Of a stretch of 64,000 bases of DNA, positions 16,729 through 26,254 are shown in pieces. The DNA comes from Thalassovita mediterranea (GTDB lineage: Bacteria > Pseudomonadota > Alphaproteobacteria > Caulobacterales > Hyphomonadaceae). Numbering within the stretch: the stretch's first letter is position 1; every line of letters begins with the position of its first letter. The translations under genes and the position numbers were made by a program. The notes beneath the pieces were generated by a model. The model did no database searches. It had not been told where the DNA came from and was given only the letters and a program-made list of their open reading frames with translations. The DNA lies in the NCBI GenBank assembly GCA_019448215.1, contig CP080408.1:1426001-1490000 (forward strand), written 5' to 3'.

Positions 16729-16998
16729 CTAGCGGCGGATACCCAGCTCTTCGATCAGGGCCTGATAGCGGCCCTCATTTTTCCTCTTCAGATAGTCGAG
16801 GAGTTTCCGGCGCGTGGCGACCAGGTTGAGCAGGCCGCGGCGCGAGTGGTGGTCTTTCTTGTTGGTCTGGAAGTGCTCGGTCAGGTTCGAGATACGCTCG
16901 GTGAGGATCGCAACCTGGACTTCCGGAGAACCGGTATCGCCGTCATTCTGGGCGAATTTCTTGATCAGTTCGGATTTTTTTTCTGCCGTGATCGACAT
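16729..16998 (-). CDS. rpsO: 30S ribosomal protein S15
   Basis: 89 residues, the usual S15 length, starting at the ATG at 16998 ([12 protein letters not shown]). Conserved 16S rRNA-binding motifs are [33 protein letters not shown] and RRKLLDYLK. An early assembly protein that binds the central domain of 16S rRNA. Upstream in most alphaproteobacteria is truB; here the OYE and lipoprotein genes separate them. Confidence 0.97.
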   Translation of the reverse strand: MSITAEKKSELIKKFAQNDGDTGSPEVQVAILTERISNLTEHFQTNKKDHHSRRGLLNLVATRRKLLDYLKRKNEGRYQALIEELGIRR

Positions 16999-17217
16999 CG
17001 TCAAATACTTTCTGTTTCGCCTTGCGGCGGGTGGGTTTGTCGCCTTCTATGGCGGGGTTTAGAGGGGAGAGCTGCCATTCAGCCAGGGCCGGGATGTCGT
17101 CCAGCCGGGCTAGAGAGCAGAAAACTCGCCTCACGGGGGCGCAGATGGCACATTTGAGCCCGAAAGGGAAGGGTTCATTGTAAGACCATTCCAGTTCGCT
17201 TGCAGGAATGGAGGAAG

Positions 17218-17261
17218 GCCCGCCCCCTGAAGGGACGAGCCTTTTCGTTGAGAGGGCGGGC
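17218..17261 (-). terminator. Possible hairpin terminator after the ene-reductase gene
   Basis: GCCCGCCCCC (17218-17227) can pair with GAGGGCGGGC (17252-17261), nine of ten positions, around a 24-base loop; it begins directly after the minus-strand stop at 17266. No clear T run. The stretch 16999-17217 shows nothing else. Confidence 0.35.
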
Positions 17262-17265
17262 GAAA

Positions 17266-18363
17266 TCAGGCTTTGGCCTTCTCTTCTTCCAGTGTTGGGT
17301 AGTCGGTGTAACCTTCGGCGCCGCCGCCATACCAGGTTTCCTGATTGCTCTCATTGACCGGCGCGTCCTGTTTGAGGCGTTCGACGAGGTCAGGGTTCCC
17401 AATGAAGGGGCGTCCGAAGGCGACGGCGTCAGCCTTGCCGCTTTCGACATGATCAATGGCAAGCGCCCGGTCAAAGCCGTTATTTGCCACATAGATGCCG
17501 CTGAAATGCTTGCGGAGCTCCGCGAGTTTGTCAGCGTCCGCATGGCGTGGGCCACCTGTCTGGCCCTCGATGATATCGATGAAGCAGAGCCCGGCCTCTT
17601 CGGCCAGCGAGTAAGCCTTGGAGAAGAGCGCCATCGGATCGCTGTCAGAGACATCGTTCGCATTGGAGAACGGGCCGAAGCGGACGCCAACGCGCTTTGG
17701 CTCCCAGACGCTTGTGACGACCTCGATGACTTCCTTGAGGAGGCGCGTGCGGTTTTCGACAGAGCCGCCATACTCATCCTCGCGCTTGTTTGAGCTGTCG
17801 CGCAGGAACTGATCCAGGAGATAGCCATTGGCGGCGTGGATCTCGACGGCGTCGAAACCGGCCTTTTTCGCATTCTCTGCGGCCTTGCGATAATCCTGCA
17901 GGAGGCGAGGGATTTCCGAGGTCTCGAGCGCGCGCGGGGTGGAGGTGTCGACAAAACCTTCGCCGTCATAAGTCTTCGCATTTGCGGCGATAGCCGATGG
18001 CGCGACAGGCGCTTGCCCGTCCGGCTGGAGAGAGGTGTGCGAGATGCGCCCGACGTGCCAGAGCTGCATCGCGATATGTCCGCCTTTTCGGTGGACCGCA
18101 TCGGTCACCTTCTTCCAGGCCTTCACTTGCGCATCGCTATGAATGCCAGGCGTCCAGGCATAGCCCTTGCCTTCGGGCGAAATCTGCGTCGCTTCGGTAA
18201 TGATGAGGCCCGCGCCTGCGCGCTGGGCATAGTATTCCTCATGCAGTTCGTGCGGGAGGTTCTCGCCATCGGTGGCGCGGTTGCGGGTCAGCGGCGACAT
18301 GAAGACCCGGTTGGGTAGGGTGAGGTCGCCAAGGTCAATGGGGGTAAATAGCTTCTCGGTCAT
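17266..18363 (-). CDS. Old yellow enzyme family ene-reductase
   Basis: 365 residues, FMN TIM barrel. Substrate-binding and catalytic residues H176, N179 and Y181 in EIHAANGYLLDQF; FMN-binding NRVFMSPLTR near 18-27 and AVAFGRPFIGNPDLV near the C-terminus. This is the alkene reductase / NemA / OPDA-reductase type that reduces activated double bonds, nitrate esters or maleimides with NAD(P)H. The start ATG at 18363 has AAGGAAC upstream. It is inserted, together with the divergent lipoprotein gene, between truB and rpsO. Confidence 0.9.
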   Translation of the reverse strand: MTEKLFTPIDLGDLTLPNRVFMSPLTRNRATDGENLPHELHEEYYAQRAGAGLIITEATQISPEGKGYAWTPGIHSDAQVKAWKKVTDAVHRKGGHIAMQLWHVGRISHTSLQPDGQAPVAPSAIAANAKTYDGEGFVDTSTPRALETSEIPRLLQDYRKAAENAKKAGFDAVEIHAANGYLLDQFLRDSSNKREDEYGGSVENRTRLLKEVIEVVTSVWEPKRVGVRFGPFSNANDVSDSDPMALFSKAYSLAEEAGLCFIDIIEGQTGGPRHADADKLAELRKHFSGIYVANNGFDRALAIDHVESGKADAVAFGRPFIGNPDLVERLKQDAPVNESNQETWYGGGAEGYTDYPTLEEEKAKA

Positions 18364-18562
18364 TTGGGAGTGTTCCTTCTGCCTGTTGGCTTACAGGCCT
18401 CACTTAGGAAGCCTTCGTGCGTGCGAAGAGACAAAGCGCGCGCATAGGAGTTGTTCCGCTGGTGCATAGAGCCGTTCATGCGCTCTAGGGGACCGCTGCG
18501 ATTTCGCTAGGCGGCGCTGGAAACTGTTGCTACCGCTGGGTTTCCAACTCTGGGGACTATTC

Positions 18563-18928
18563 GTGAAAATCAGGGTCATGGCCGCTGCGGCGGCATTTCT
18601 CGTGCTGGCCGGCTGCGAGACCTTGTATGAGCCCGTGCTGCTCGAACGCGACACGATCTATGACGCCGACGGGCTCTATATCTATAGCGAGCTGTCGGAG
18701 TCGTTCGAGGGCGACCGCTTCTGGAATTTCTGGGCTATCAATAATGGCAGCCGGCCTCTCTGCCTCGGCCTGACGCTTGGACCAAACTCTAGCACAAGCG
18801 GTCACAGCTTTGACGGCAAACACTATCTGCCGACAGGCCAGAAGGTGGGCGTCGGCTATGTCTATGCCCCCGCCAACTTCACGATCGACAGCCAGGCATG
18901 GGAGCCGGACGCTTATGGCGGCTGCTAG
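18563..18928 (+). CDS. Small lipoprotein of unknown function
   Basis: About 121 residues. The GTG at 18563 (GGGGAC just upstream) or the ATG at 18578 starts a short signal peptide ending in the lipobox LAGC. The mature part is rich in aromatic residues (YIYSELSE, FWNFWAINN) with three or four cysteines, and no domain was recognised. It is divergent from the ene-reductase and ends exactly one base before the truB stop codon on the other strand. Probably an outer-membrane-anchored protein restricted to close relatives. Confidence 0.65.
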   Translation: MKIRVMAAAAAFLVLAGCETLYEPVLLERDTIYDADGLYIYSELSESFEGDRFWNFWAINNGSRPLCLGLTLGPNSSTSGHSFDGKHYLPTGQKVGVGYVYAPANFTIDSQAWEPDAYGGC

Positions 18929-19870
18929 CTAGACTTGAAACACCCGCATTGGCTGGAAACGCCCGGCGCGAACCTCGCCCATGGCGACGGCTTCGTCATT
19001 GCACATGGCAAGCGCGAGCCGGTCTTCCGGATCGGGGTTCTTTTCGAGGCGCCAGCGTTCTGTCACATGCGGCATCAGCATGACCTCGCGGCCCTGACGG
19101 ATATCGGCAGCGTCTTCTTCGCTGATCTCGACGTCAGGTACATCGTCGAGCACCGCCTCGATAGGGGCGAGGGTGCGCAGAAGCGCATCACGGCTCTCCA
19201 TGGCTTCGAGGTCTGCCAGTTTGAAGGCGGCGCCCTCATGCATCACGCCGACACGAATACGGCGCAGCTGAGAGATATGCCCATCGCAGCCGAGGGCGCC
19301 TGCAAGATCGCGTGCGAGCGCGCGAACATAGAAGCCCTTGCCGGAACGCACATGGAAGACCGCGTGGTCGGCATCCGGCATGTCGACAAGGCGTGCCTCA
19401 TGCACGAGCACGGTGCGGGATGGGATTTCAAACTCTTCCCCGTCGCGGGCAAGATCATAGGCGCGTTCGCCGTCGACCTTGATGGCGGAGAATTTTGGCG
19501 GGATTTGATCGATCTCGCCTTCAAAGCCTTCAAGCGCGGTTTCAATCGCGTCGCGGTCCGGACGCGTGTCAGACGAGGCAATGACTTCGCCTTCAGCGTC
19601 CAGCGTGTTGGTGGACGTGCCCCAGGCAATCGTGAAGACATATTCCTTGTCGGCGTCCATCGCCCACTGGACGGTCTTGGTCGCTTCGCCAAAGGCAATC
19701 GGCAGGATGCCGTCAGCCAGTGGATCGAGCGTACCGCCATGACCGACCTTGTGGGCATCGAAAAGCCGTTTCAGGATGCCGACGACCTGCGTCGACGTGA
19801 TGTCAGACGGCTTGTCGACATTGAGCCAGCCATGGACCGGTTGGCCCTTCTTCTTGCGATTGCGTCCCAC
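18929..19870 (-). CDS. truB: tRNA pseudouridine(55) synthase
   Basis: 313 residues. The catalytic aspartate is D49 in GHGGTLDPLADG; further motifs are KVDGERAYDLARDG and RSGKGFYVRALARDL, and a C-terminal PUA-like part. It makes the universal pseudouridine 55 in the T-loop. The start is GTG at 19870 with GGAGAC eight bases upstream; no ATG is near. In related genomes truB lies between rbfA and rpsO; here both sides are interrupted by inserted genes. Confidence 0.96.
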   Translation of the reverse strand: MGRNRKKKGQPVHGWLNVDKPSDITSTQVVGILKRLFDAHKVGHGGTLDPLADGILPIAFGEATKTVQWAMDADKEYVFTIAWGTSTNTLDAEGEVIASSDTRPDRDAIETALEGFEGEIDQIPPKFSAIKVDGERAYDLARDGEEFEIPSRTVLVHEARLVDMPDADHAVFHVRSGKGFYVRALARDLAGALGCDGHISQLRRIRVGVMHEGAAFKLADLEAMESRDALLRTLAPIEAVLDDVPDVEISEEDAADIRQGREVMLMPHVTERWRLEKNPDPEDRLALAMCNDEAVAMGEVRAGRFQPMRVFQV

Positions 19871-19980
19871 GAGGGTGTCTCCATTCTTCCCGGGTCGCGC
19901 CGCGGATCGAACGCGGGCGCGGGGCCTGATATGTCGTTTGAGCAGGCGAGCTAGGCGGCCCGCGGCCCGTCGTCAACCAG

Positions 19981-20580
19981 CTAGATGCCCTGGCTGAGAT
20001 GCTGGCTCAGGATCAGAACGCCGATCACGATCAGCACAACGCCGCCTGCAACTTCAGCCCAGTGCCCAAGCCAGTCGCCTGCCTTGCGGCCAATAAGGGC
20101 GCCGATGGTGCACATGAACAGAGTCACGGCGAAAATGATGAGGCAAGCGAGGATCAAATTGGTGCCGACCATGGCGAGGCTCACGCCGACCACGGTCGCA
20201 TCAATGCTGGTCGCTACGGCTGCAAGGCCAAGGTGAACCCAGCGCGGGCCCTTGATCGGGCCGTTCGCTGCGGTTTCCGCGTGGTCTTCAACTGTCTCTG
20301 GTTCGTCCTTGAACGCCTGCCAGATCATGTGAAGGCCGACGAGGGAGAGAAGGACAAAGGCGATCCAGTGATCGACCCCGGCAACCCAGGCCGATAGCGC
20401 CATCCCGATCAAATAGCCAACGACTGGCATGATCGCTTCCATCGCCGCAAACACGAAACCGATGCGAAGCGCGCTCGTGAACGTCGATGTGCGCTCACCC
20501 GTCCCCTTGCCGAGCGCGGCCGCGAAGGCATCGACGGACAGGCCGAAGGCGAGGGCGATGAGGGTAAGAATGCCAGACAT
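19981..20580 (-). CDS. mntP: MntP-type manganese efflux pump
   Basis: 199 residues with six predicted membrane segments in two repeats. The conserved acidic residues are D17 (FGLSVDAFAAALGKG) and the matching Asp in VATSIDATVVGVSLA, as in the MntP/YebN family that exports Mn(II). The ATG at 20580 begins the first membrane segment; upstream in-frame codons encode an unlikely basic leader. I looked for a yybP-ykoY Mn riboswitch in the upstream leader and saw no match. Confidence 0.85.
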   Translation of the reverse strand: MSGILTLIALAFGLSVDAFAAALGKGTGERTSTFTSALRIGFVFAAMEAIMPVVGYLIGMALSAWVAGVDHWIAFVLLSLVGLHMIWQAFKDEPETVEDHAETAANGPIKGPRWVHLGLAAVATSIDATVVGVSLAMVGTNLILACLIIFAVTLFMCTIGALIGRKAGDWLGHWAEVAGGVVLIVIGVLILSQHLSQGI

Positions 20581-20698
20581 GCGCTCTCTTGGCGCGCGCT
20601 CCCGTAACTTGCAAGAGGAAGGCCGCATCTTGCGCTCGTGCTGAATAACAGGGCATTTGCCGTCGCCAGCCGGGAACGCCGGCCTAGCTGATCAGGTT

Positions 20699-22096
20699 AT
20701 GACCACGATGTTCACGCGCATATTGATCGCTCTTGCCGCGCTCGCCGCAGTCCAGCTGGCAGTCCTCCCGGGCCCCGCACTGGCGCAGGCGCCCGGCGCT
20801 TCTGAGCCGACAGAGGAAATCTCGGTCTCGAGCAGCGATGACGGCGCGATCGAGACGCGGATCAACGCCATCTTCGACGAAATTTCCGCGCTGTCGGGCG
20901 TTGAGGCAAGCGTCACCGAAGGTGTCGTTTCCCTTTCCGGCATGGTGGCGAGCCAGGCCGATATCGACCGTGCCGTTTCCATTGCCAGCCGCTTTCAGGG
21001 TGTTGTGACGGTGGAGCAGCGCATTGAGCGCGACCTGTCTGTCGACCGCTCGCTTTCTCCTGCCATCGCGAATCTTGAGAACAGCCTGCGCCGGGGCTGG
21101 GAAGCATTGCCGCTTGTCGGTCTCGCCATCGCCGTCTTCGTGGTCATCCTGATTATCGGTCATCTGCTGGCCAGCTGGTCTGCGCTCTGGCGGCGTGTGA
21201 CGCCGAACCCGTTCCTGGCAGAGATTGCGTCGCAAGCGGTCCGCTTCATCGCTGTCGTTGTGGGCCTCGTCATGGCGCTTAATCTCGTTGGCGCGACGGC
21301 GCTGATGGGGGCGATCCTTGGCGGTGCGGGCGTGATCGGTCTCGCCATCGGCTTTGCCGTTAGGGATACGGTGGAGAACTATATCGCCTCCATCATGCTC
21401 AGCCTTCGCCAGCCTTTTCGCGCGAATGACCATGTGCTGATCGACGACCATGAGGGCCGCGTCGTGCGGCTGACGTCTCGCGCGACCGTGCTGATGACGC
21501 TTGATGGCAATCATCTGCGCGTGCCGAACTCCACCGTCTTCAAGGCGGTGATCCTCAACTATACCCGCAATCCGGAGCGCCGCTTCGAGTTCGAGCTTGG
21601 TGTCGACGCTGAGGACGATCCGGTTGCGGCCATGGCGACGGGGATCGCGGCGATCGCCGGTCTCGACTTTGTTCTCGATGAGCCAAAGCCCGACGCAATC
21701 ATCAAGTCGGTGGGCGACAGCAATATCGTCATCCGCTTCATGGGCTGGGTGAACCAGTCGGAGACGAATTTCGGCAAGGCCCGCAGCCTCGCCATTCGGG
21801 CCGCCAAGGATGCGGTCGAAGAAGCAGGCTTCACCCTGCCAGAGCCGATCTATCGCCTGCGCTTCGACGGCGCGCCGGTTCAGGTGAAAGCAGGCACTGG
21901 GGTGACCGTGTCAGAAGGCGATGCGGCCACCGCTCCGCCAGCAAGGTCAAAGCCAGCCACCTCACCTGATGCACGCACAGCTGAAGCTGATGTTCTCGAT
22001 ACAAGACCGGATGACCATATCGCCGAGAAAGTCGACGAAGAACGCGCGCAGACCGGCGAGAAAGACCTTCTCGATAGCGGACGACCGGTGGAGTAA
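20699..22096 (+). CDS. BON-domain mechanosensitive channel (MscS family)
   Basis: 465 residues: signal peptide (to about residue 30, ALAQA), a periplasmic BON domain (about 45-100, with VSLSGMVASQADIDRAV), two to three membrane segments (about 120-215), then the MscS pore helix and beta domain (GAILGGAGVIGLAIGFAVRD, then LRQPFRANDHVLIDDHEGRV). It ends in a charged low-complexity tail. MscS channels release osmolytes on hypo-osmotic shock; the BON domain probably binds membrane or peptidoglycan. The ATG at 20699 opens the signal peptide. Confidence 0.85.
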   Translation: MTTMFTRILIALAALAAVQLAVLPGPALAQAPGASEPTEEISVSSSDDGAIETRINAIFDEISALSGVEASVTEGVVSLSGMVASQADIDRAVSIASRFQGVVTVEQRIERDLSVDRSLSPAIANLENSLRRGWEALPLVGLAIAVFVVILIIGHLLASWSALWRRVTPNPFLAEIASQAVRFIAVVVGLVMALNLVGATALMGAILGGAGVIGLAIGFAVRDTVENYIASIMLSLRQPFRANDHVLIDDHEGRVVRLTSRATVLMTLDGNHLRVPNSTVFKAVILNYTRNPERRFEFELGVDAEDDPVAAMATGIAAIAGLDFVLDEPKPDAIIKSVGDSNIVIRFMGWVNQSETNFGKARSLAIRAAKDAVEEAGFTLPEPIYRLRFDGAPVQVKAGTGVTVSEGDAATAPPARSKPATSPDARTAEADVLDTRPDDHIAEKVDEERAQTGEKDLLDSGRPVE

Positions 22097-22165
22097 AGGC
22101 AGGGAGTGGCTCATCGCTCTTTATCGGCGTAAACTCTCGCTCGAAAAGCTGGAAAGCGACCCGCC

Positions 22166-22528
22166 ATGACCAAGCACCGCATCTATACGATGGCCTTCGC
22201 AAAGGTGTATCCAGCCTATGTCGTCAAGGCAGAGAAGAAGGGCCGAACCAAGGCTGAGGTCGACGAGATCATCTGCTGGTTGACTGGCCACGATGCGACG
22301 AGCCTCGCCCGCGTCCTGGAGGACGGCACCGATATCGAGACCTTTTTTGCGACTGCGCCGGCCATGAATCCTGACCGGGGCCTGATCAAGGGCGTCGTTT
22401 GCGGGGTGCGGGTCGAGGAGGTCGAGGAAGAGACGATGCGGGAGATCCGCTATCTCGACAAACTCATCGATGAGCTGGCCAAGGGAAAGGCGATGGAGAA
22501 AATCCTTCGCAGCCCAGCAAAGGCCTGA
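22166..22528 (+). CDS. DUF2200 family protein
   Basis: 120 residues matching the DUF2200 family throughout: [52 protein letters not shown] and [20 protein letters not shown]. The family is widespread in bacteria, has no assigned function and no obvious catalytic motif. The start ATG at 22166 lies 70 bp after the mechanosensitive channel stop; a weak site (GAAAGCGACC) precedes it. Convergent with rbfA. Confidence 0.82.
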   Translation: MTKHRIYTMAFAKVYPAYVVKAEKKGRTKAEVDEIICWLTGHDATSLARVLEDGTDIETFFATAPAMNPDRGLIKGVVCGVRVEEVEEETMREIRYLDKLIDELAKGKAMEKILRSPAKA

Positions 22529-22554
22529 CCGGCTAATCGCGCCCCGTCGGAAAA

Positions 22555-22992
22555 CTAGTCGTCGTCGCCTTCATCGTCATCGCTGACGAGATCGCGTTTC
22601 ACCTCCGGGCTATTGAAGACCGACTCCATATAGGCGCCTTCATCATAGGAATGATCGGCGATGAAGTGCAGCTGCGGGGTGAATTTCATGTCGATATGCT
22701 TGCCGAGGCGCCCGCGAATATAGGGCGCCGCGCGGTTGAGCGCCTTGGCGAGTACGATCTGTGCAGCTTCGTCCGTTTCGCCGAGGGGCGAGCTGAAGAC
22801 GTGCGCATGTTTCAGGTCCGGGGAAACGCGGACCTCGCCAATCGTGACATTGACGCCCTGAAGGTCCGGATCGCGGAACTCCTCGCGCATCATGATGTCT
22901 GTGAGGGCATGGCGGATCAGCTCACCAGCGCGCAGCTGGCGCTGTGAGGGTTCATTTGCGGCGGGTGCCTGCGATCGTCTCTTCTTCGCCAT
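22555..22992 (-). CDS. rbfA: Ribosome-binding factor A
   Basis: 145 residues, a KH-like fold with the family motifs SQRQLRAGELIRHALTDIM, VSPDLKHAHVFSSPLG and LHFIADHSYDEGAYME, and an acidic tail (SDDDEGDDD). It acts in late 30S subunit maturation and cold adaptation. The start ATG at 22992 has GAGAGAAGG upstream and overlaps the 3' end of the upstream membrane-protein gene by 41 bp, implying translational coupling. Confidence 0.95.
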   Translation of the reverse strand: MAKKRRSQAPAANEPSQRQLRAGELIRHALTDIMMREEFRDPDLQGVNVTIGEVRVSPDLKHAHVFSSPLGETDEAAQIVLAKALNRAAPYIRGRLGKHIDMKFTPQLHFIADHSYDEGAYMESVFNSPEVKRDLVSDDDEGDDD

Positions 22993-23569
22993 CGTGCAAT
23001 CCTTCTCTCAGACGAGCGCGGAACGCCTGCGCTGCCTGCTTGTCGCGGCCAAACCACTTGTCGGGGACGAGCAGCGGATCTGCGCCCCTGAAGGTGATAA
23101 GTGTATCACGGCGGCTCTCGCGGACAGACCGGAGCGCGCGCCAGGCGATGCGTGTCTCTACATCGCCGCGACGGATGTGGAGGCCCGTGGGCGTAAGGTC
23201 AATGGCGGTTTCGCTGTCGAGCTCTGCGGCGCGCCCATGATTGTGGCGATAGGACCAGCGCATGAAGATCAGATACCAGCTGATCCCCGCCATGGCGGCG
23301 AGCAGGGAAGAGGTCAGCAGGATCCAGTAGTCGGTGAAGGCTGTGCCAGCGAGCATCTCGCGCGTCACGAACGCGGTGCCTGCAGAAATCACCGGCGCGG
23401 TGACGCCCGCGTAATAGAGCGCGGTCGGGCCGATATTCGAGGAGCGGGTCTGGCTGACCAGCCGCTTCATATCGCGGTCGCTCGGGGCACCTGAGATGCT
23501 GATCGTGTCGGCATCGGCGGAATAGAGGGGCGTGGCGGCGAGCGATGGCATGGCCGCCACAAACCACAT
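22952..23569 (-). CDS. Membrane protein with YcxB-like C-terminal domain
   Basis: 205 residues. A short signal- or anchor-like N-terminus is followed by two membrane segments (about 50-70 and 76-97) and a C-terminal soluble domain with the YcxB-like pattern (TPTGLHIRRGDVETRIAWRALRSV, then TLITFRGADPLLVPDKWF). Function unknown. It is inserted between infB and rbfA, separated from infB by a strong hairpin and overlapping rbfA by 41 bp. Whether the start is the ATG at 23569 or 23551 is open, since neither has a good ribosome-binding site. Confidence 0.65.
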   Translation of the reverse strand: MWFVAAMPSLAATPLYSADADTISISGAPSDRDMKRLVSQTRSSNIGPTALYYAGVTAPVISAGTAFVTREMLAGTAFTDYWILLTSSLLAAMAGISWYLIFMRWSYRHNHGRAAELDSETAIDLTPTGLHIRRGDVETRIAWRALRSVRESRRDTLITFRGADPLLVPDKWFGRDKQAAQAFRARLREGLHDGEEETIAGTRRK

Positions 23570-23587
23570 CTTGTTTAACCGCTTATG

Positions 23588-23617
23588 GAGAAAGCCGGGA
23601 AATCTCCCGGCTTTCTC
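23588..23617 (-). terminator. Strong hairpin after infB
   Basis: Perfect 13-bp stem GAGAAAGCCGGGA (23588-23600) and TCCCGGCTTTCTC (23605-23617), loop AATC, 29 bp past the infB stop. There is no long T run, so it may be an attenuator or an mRNA processing/stabilising structure in front of the next gene. Confidence 0.6.
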
Positions 23618-23645
23618 AACTTGGTATCAATGTCGGGCGGTGAGC

Positions 23646-26201
23646 TTAGTCGAGCTTGCGCTCGATCATCTCGATCTCGAAACACTCGATCTTGTCGCCT
23701 TCGCGGATGTCTTCGTATTTCTCGAAGGCCATGCCGCACTCCATGCCGGAGGTAACTTCAGCGACTTCGTCCTTGAAGCGTTTCAGCGTCTTCAGCTTAC
23801 CCTCGTGGATCACGACATCGTCGCGCAGCAGGCGGACGCCGCAACCGCGCTTGACCGTGCCTTCGGATACCTTACAGCCAGCCACCTTGCCGACCTTGGT
23901 GATGTTGAAGACTTCCAGAATGTCGGCATAGCCGATGAAGGTTTCGCGCTTCTCTGGGGCGAGCATGCCCGACAGCGTGTCTTTCACATCGTCGATCAGG
24001 TTGTAGATCACCGAATAGTAGCGGATCTCCACGTCTTCCTTCTCAGCGAGCTCACGGGCCTGCTTGTTCGCACGCACGTTGAACGCAAAGACCGGTGCAC
24101 CGGACGATTTCGCAAGCAGGATATCGCTTTCAGAAATACCGCCTGCGGCACCGTAAACGACATTTGCGCGAACTTCTTCGGTCGATAGACCTTCAAGAGA
24201 GTGGCGGATCGCTTCGACAGAACCCTGAACGTCGCCTTTGACGACGATTGGAAGTTCCGAAACCTCCGCAGCGTTCATCGAGTTCATGAGCGACTCGAGC
24301 GATGCACGGCCGGAGGCCACGCCCTGCTTCTGGCGCTCAGCGCGTTCGCGGTATTCAGTGATCTCGCGGGCACGTGCCTCGCTATCGACCACGTTGAACA
24401 TGTCGCCCGGCTCCGGGGCCCCATTCAGGCCAAGGATTTCGACCGGAACGCCCGGACCTGCATCCTTGAGCTGCTGGTTGCGCTCGTTCACGAGGGCGCG
24501 AACCTTGCCCCACTGCTTGCCTGCAACGACGATTTCGCCGCGCTTCAGCGTACCGCGATTGATCAGCACGGTCGCGACCGGGCCGCGGCCCTTGTCGAGC
24601 TGGGATTCCACCACGATGCCGTCTGCCTGACGGTCTGGATTGGCCTGCAGTTCGAGAAGCTCGGCTTGCAGCGTGATAGCTTCGGTCAGCTCATCGAGGC
24701 CAGTCTTCTCAAGTGCCGACACCTTGATCGCCTGGACGTCACCGCCCATCGCTTCGACCTGGATGTCGTGCTGGAGCAGCTCTGTCAGGACCTTGTCCGG
24801 ATTGGCGTCCGGCTTGTCGCATTTGTTGACCGCAACAATGATCGGCACTTCAGCGGCCTTGGCGTGTTTGATCGCCTCGATCGTCTGAGGCATCACGCCA
24901 TCATCTGCGGCAACCACGAGGATCACGATATCGGTGACGTTCGCACCGCGCGCCCGCATGGCCGAGAAGGCTGCGTGGCCCGGCGTGTCGAGGAAGGTGA
25001 TCTTGTCCTCTGACGCCAGCTGAACCTGATAGGCACCGATATGCTGCGTAATGCCGCCAGCTTCGCCTGCGACCACATCGGTCGAGCGGAGGGCGTCGAG
25101 CAGGGAGGTCTTGCCGTGGTCAACGTGGCCCATAATGGTGACGACCGGCGCACGTGGCTTCAGATCCTTCGGATCGTCCTTGTCGTCGCCAAGGCCGATT
25201 TCGACGTCAGATTCAGCAACACGTTTCACCGTGTGGCCGAATTCCTCGGCGATCAGTTCAGCGGTGTCGGCATCAATGATGTCATTGGCGCGCATCATTT
25301 CGCCCTGGCGCATCATATATTTGACCACGTCAGCGACGCGTTCATTCATGCGCTGGGCAAGATCCTGCAGCGTGATCGTTTCTGGCAGGGTGACTTCGCG
25401 GGAGACTTTCTCCTGCTGATCACCGCCCTGACGACGCTCACGTTCGCGCTCACGGGCGCGTTTCACGGATGCGAGCGAACGCTGACGGTCACCGTCATCG
25501 CCGAGCGCGCTGGCAATGGTCAGCTTGCCCTTGCGGCGCTTGTTATTGCCGCCGCCGCCACGATTGCGTGAATTGCTGTCGTCAAAGTCGCGGTCGCTGC
25601 CACCCTTGCGGGCTTTCTTGTTGCGGCCCTGAGCAGGCTCCGGCATCGGCATGTCAGGCGATGGCGCAGCTGCACCCCCCTGAGCACCGCGTGGTTTGGC
25701 GTCAGCCTTTTTCTTGCGAGCTTCAGCTTCTTCGCGGGCCTTGCGTTCTTCTTCCTCAGCCTTACGGCGGGCTTCGGCTTCGACGCGTTCCTTGTCTTCC
25801 TGGACCTTGCGTTCCTGTTCAGACAGAAGGCGCTCGCGGGCCGCTTCCTGGCGCTCTTTCTCGGCCTTCTGCTTCTGCTCGGCTTCCCGGCGCTGCAGCA
25901 GGACCTTCTGGCGCGCAATCAGTTCTTCTTCAGTAATGCCAAGCTTCTTGGCGGCTTCAGCCAGTTTCGAAGGCTGCTTGCTGCCAGATTGGGACGAAGG
26001 CTTTGAAGCAGGCGCATTCGCGCCGCCCCCGCTACCGGATTGACCGGCGCCGGGGCCGACGACCCGCCGCTTCTTCGTCTGGACGATGACCTGTTTGGAA
26101 CGGCCATGACTAAAGCTCTGCTTGACCGTGCCGCTTGATCCGCGGGACACCGTCAGGGGCTTGCGTCCACTATTATTGCCTTTGTCGTTCGTATCGCTCA
26201 T
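23646..26201 (-). CDS. infB: Translation initiation factor IF-2
   Basis: 851 residues. A long charged N-terminal region with coiled-coil (about 95-170), Gly/Asn-rich stretch near 214-220, then the IF2-N subdomain, the G domain with GHVDHGKT at 358-365, DTPGHAAF and [10 protein letters not shown], and the C-terminal domains that bind fMet-tRNA. It positions initiator tRNA on the 30S subunit. Start ATG at 26201. It is downstream of nusA-ylxR in the standard order, 53 bp after the ylxR stop. Confidence 0.97.
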   Translation of the reverse strand: MSDTNDKGNNSGRKPLTVSRGSSGTVKQSFSHGRSKQVIVQTKKRRVVGPGAGQSGSGGGANAPASKPSSQSGSKQPSKLAEAAKKLGITEEELIARQKVLLQRREAEQKQKAEKERQEAARERLLSEQERKVQEDKERVEAEARRKAEEEERKAREEAEARKKKADAKPRGAQGGAAAPSPDMPMPEPAQGRNKKARKGGSDRDFDDSNSRNRGGGGNNKRRKGKLTIASALGDDGDRQRSLASVKRARERERERRQGGDQQEKVSREVTLPETITLQDLAQRMNERVADVVKYMMRQGEMMRANDIIDADTAELIAEEFGHTVKRVAESDVEIGLGDDKDDPKDLKPRAPVVTIMGHVDHGKTSLLDALRSTDVVAGEAGGITQHIGAYQVQLASEDKITFLDTPGHAAFSAMRARGANVTDIVILVVAADDGVMPQTIEAIKHAKAAEVPIIVAVNKCDKPDANPDKVLTELLQHDIQVEAMGGDVQAIKVSALEKTGLDELTEAITLQAELLELQANPDRQADGIVVESQLDKGRGPVATVLINRGTLKRGEIVVAGKQWGKVRALVNERNQQLKDAGPGVPVEILGLNGAPEPGDMFNVVDSEARAREITEYRERAERQKQGVASGRASLESLMNSMNAAEVSELPIVVKGDVQGSVEAIRHSLEGLSTEEVRANVVYGAAGGISESDILLAKSSGAPVFAFNVRANKQARELAEKEDVEIRYYSVIYNLIDDVKDTLSGMLAPEKRETFIGYADILEVFNITKVGKVAGCKVSEGTVKRGCGVRLLRDDVVIHEGKLKTLKRFKDEVAEVTSGMECGMAFEKYEDIREGDKIECFEIEMIERKLD

Positions 26202-26254
26202 GCGACTCCATATACCTGCGTATTTACCGGCAGGAACGCCCTGCCGAAATCATC

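Noticed and set aside
20581..20698. yybP-ykoY manganese riboswitch upstream of mntP
   Set aside because: No matching loop sequences in the leader on the minus strand.
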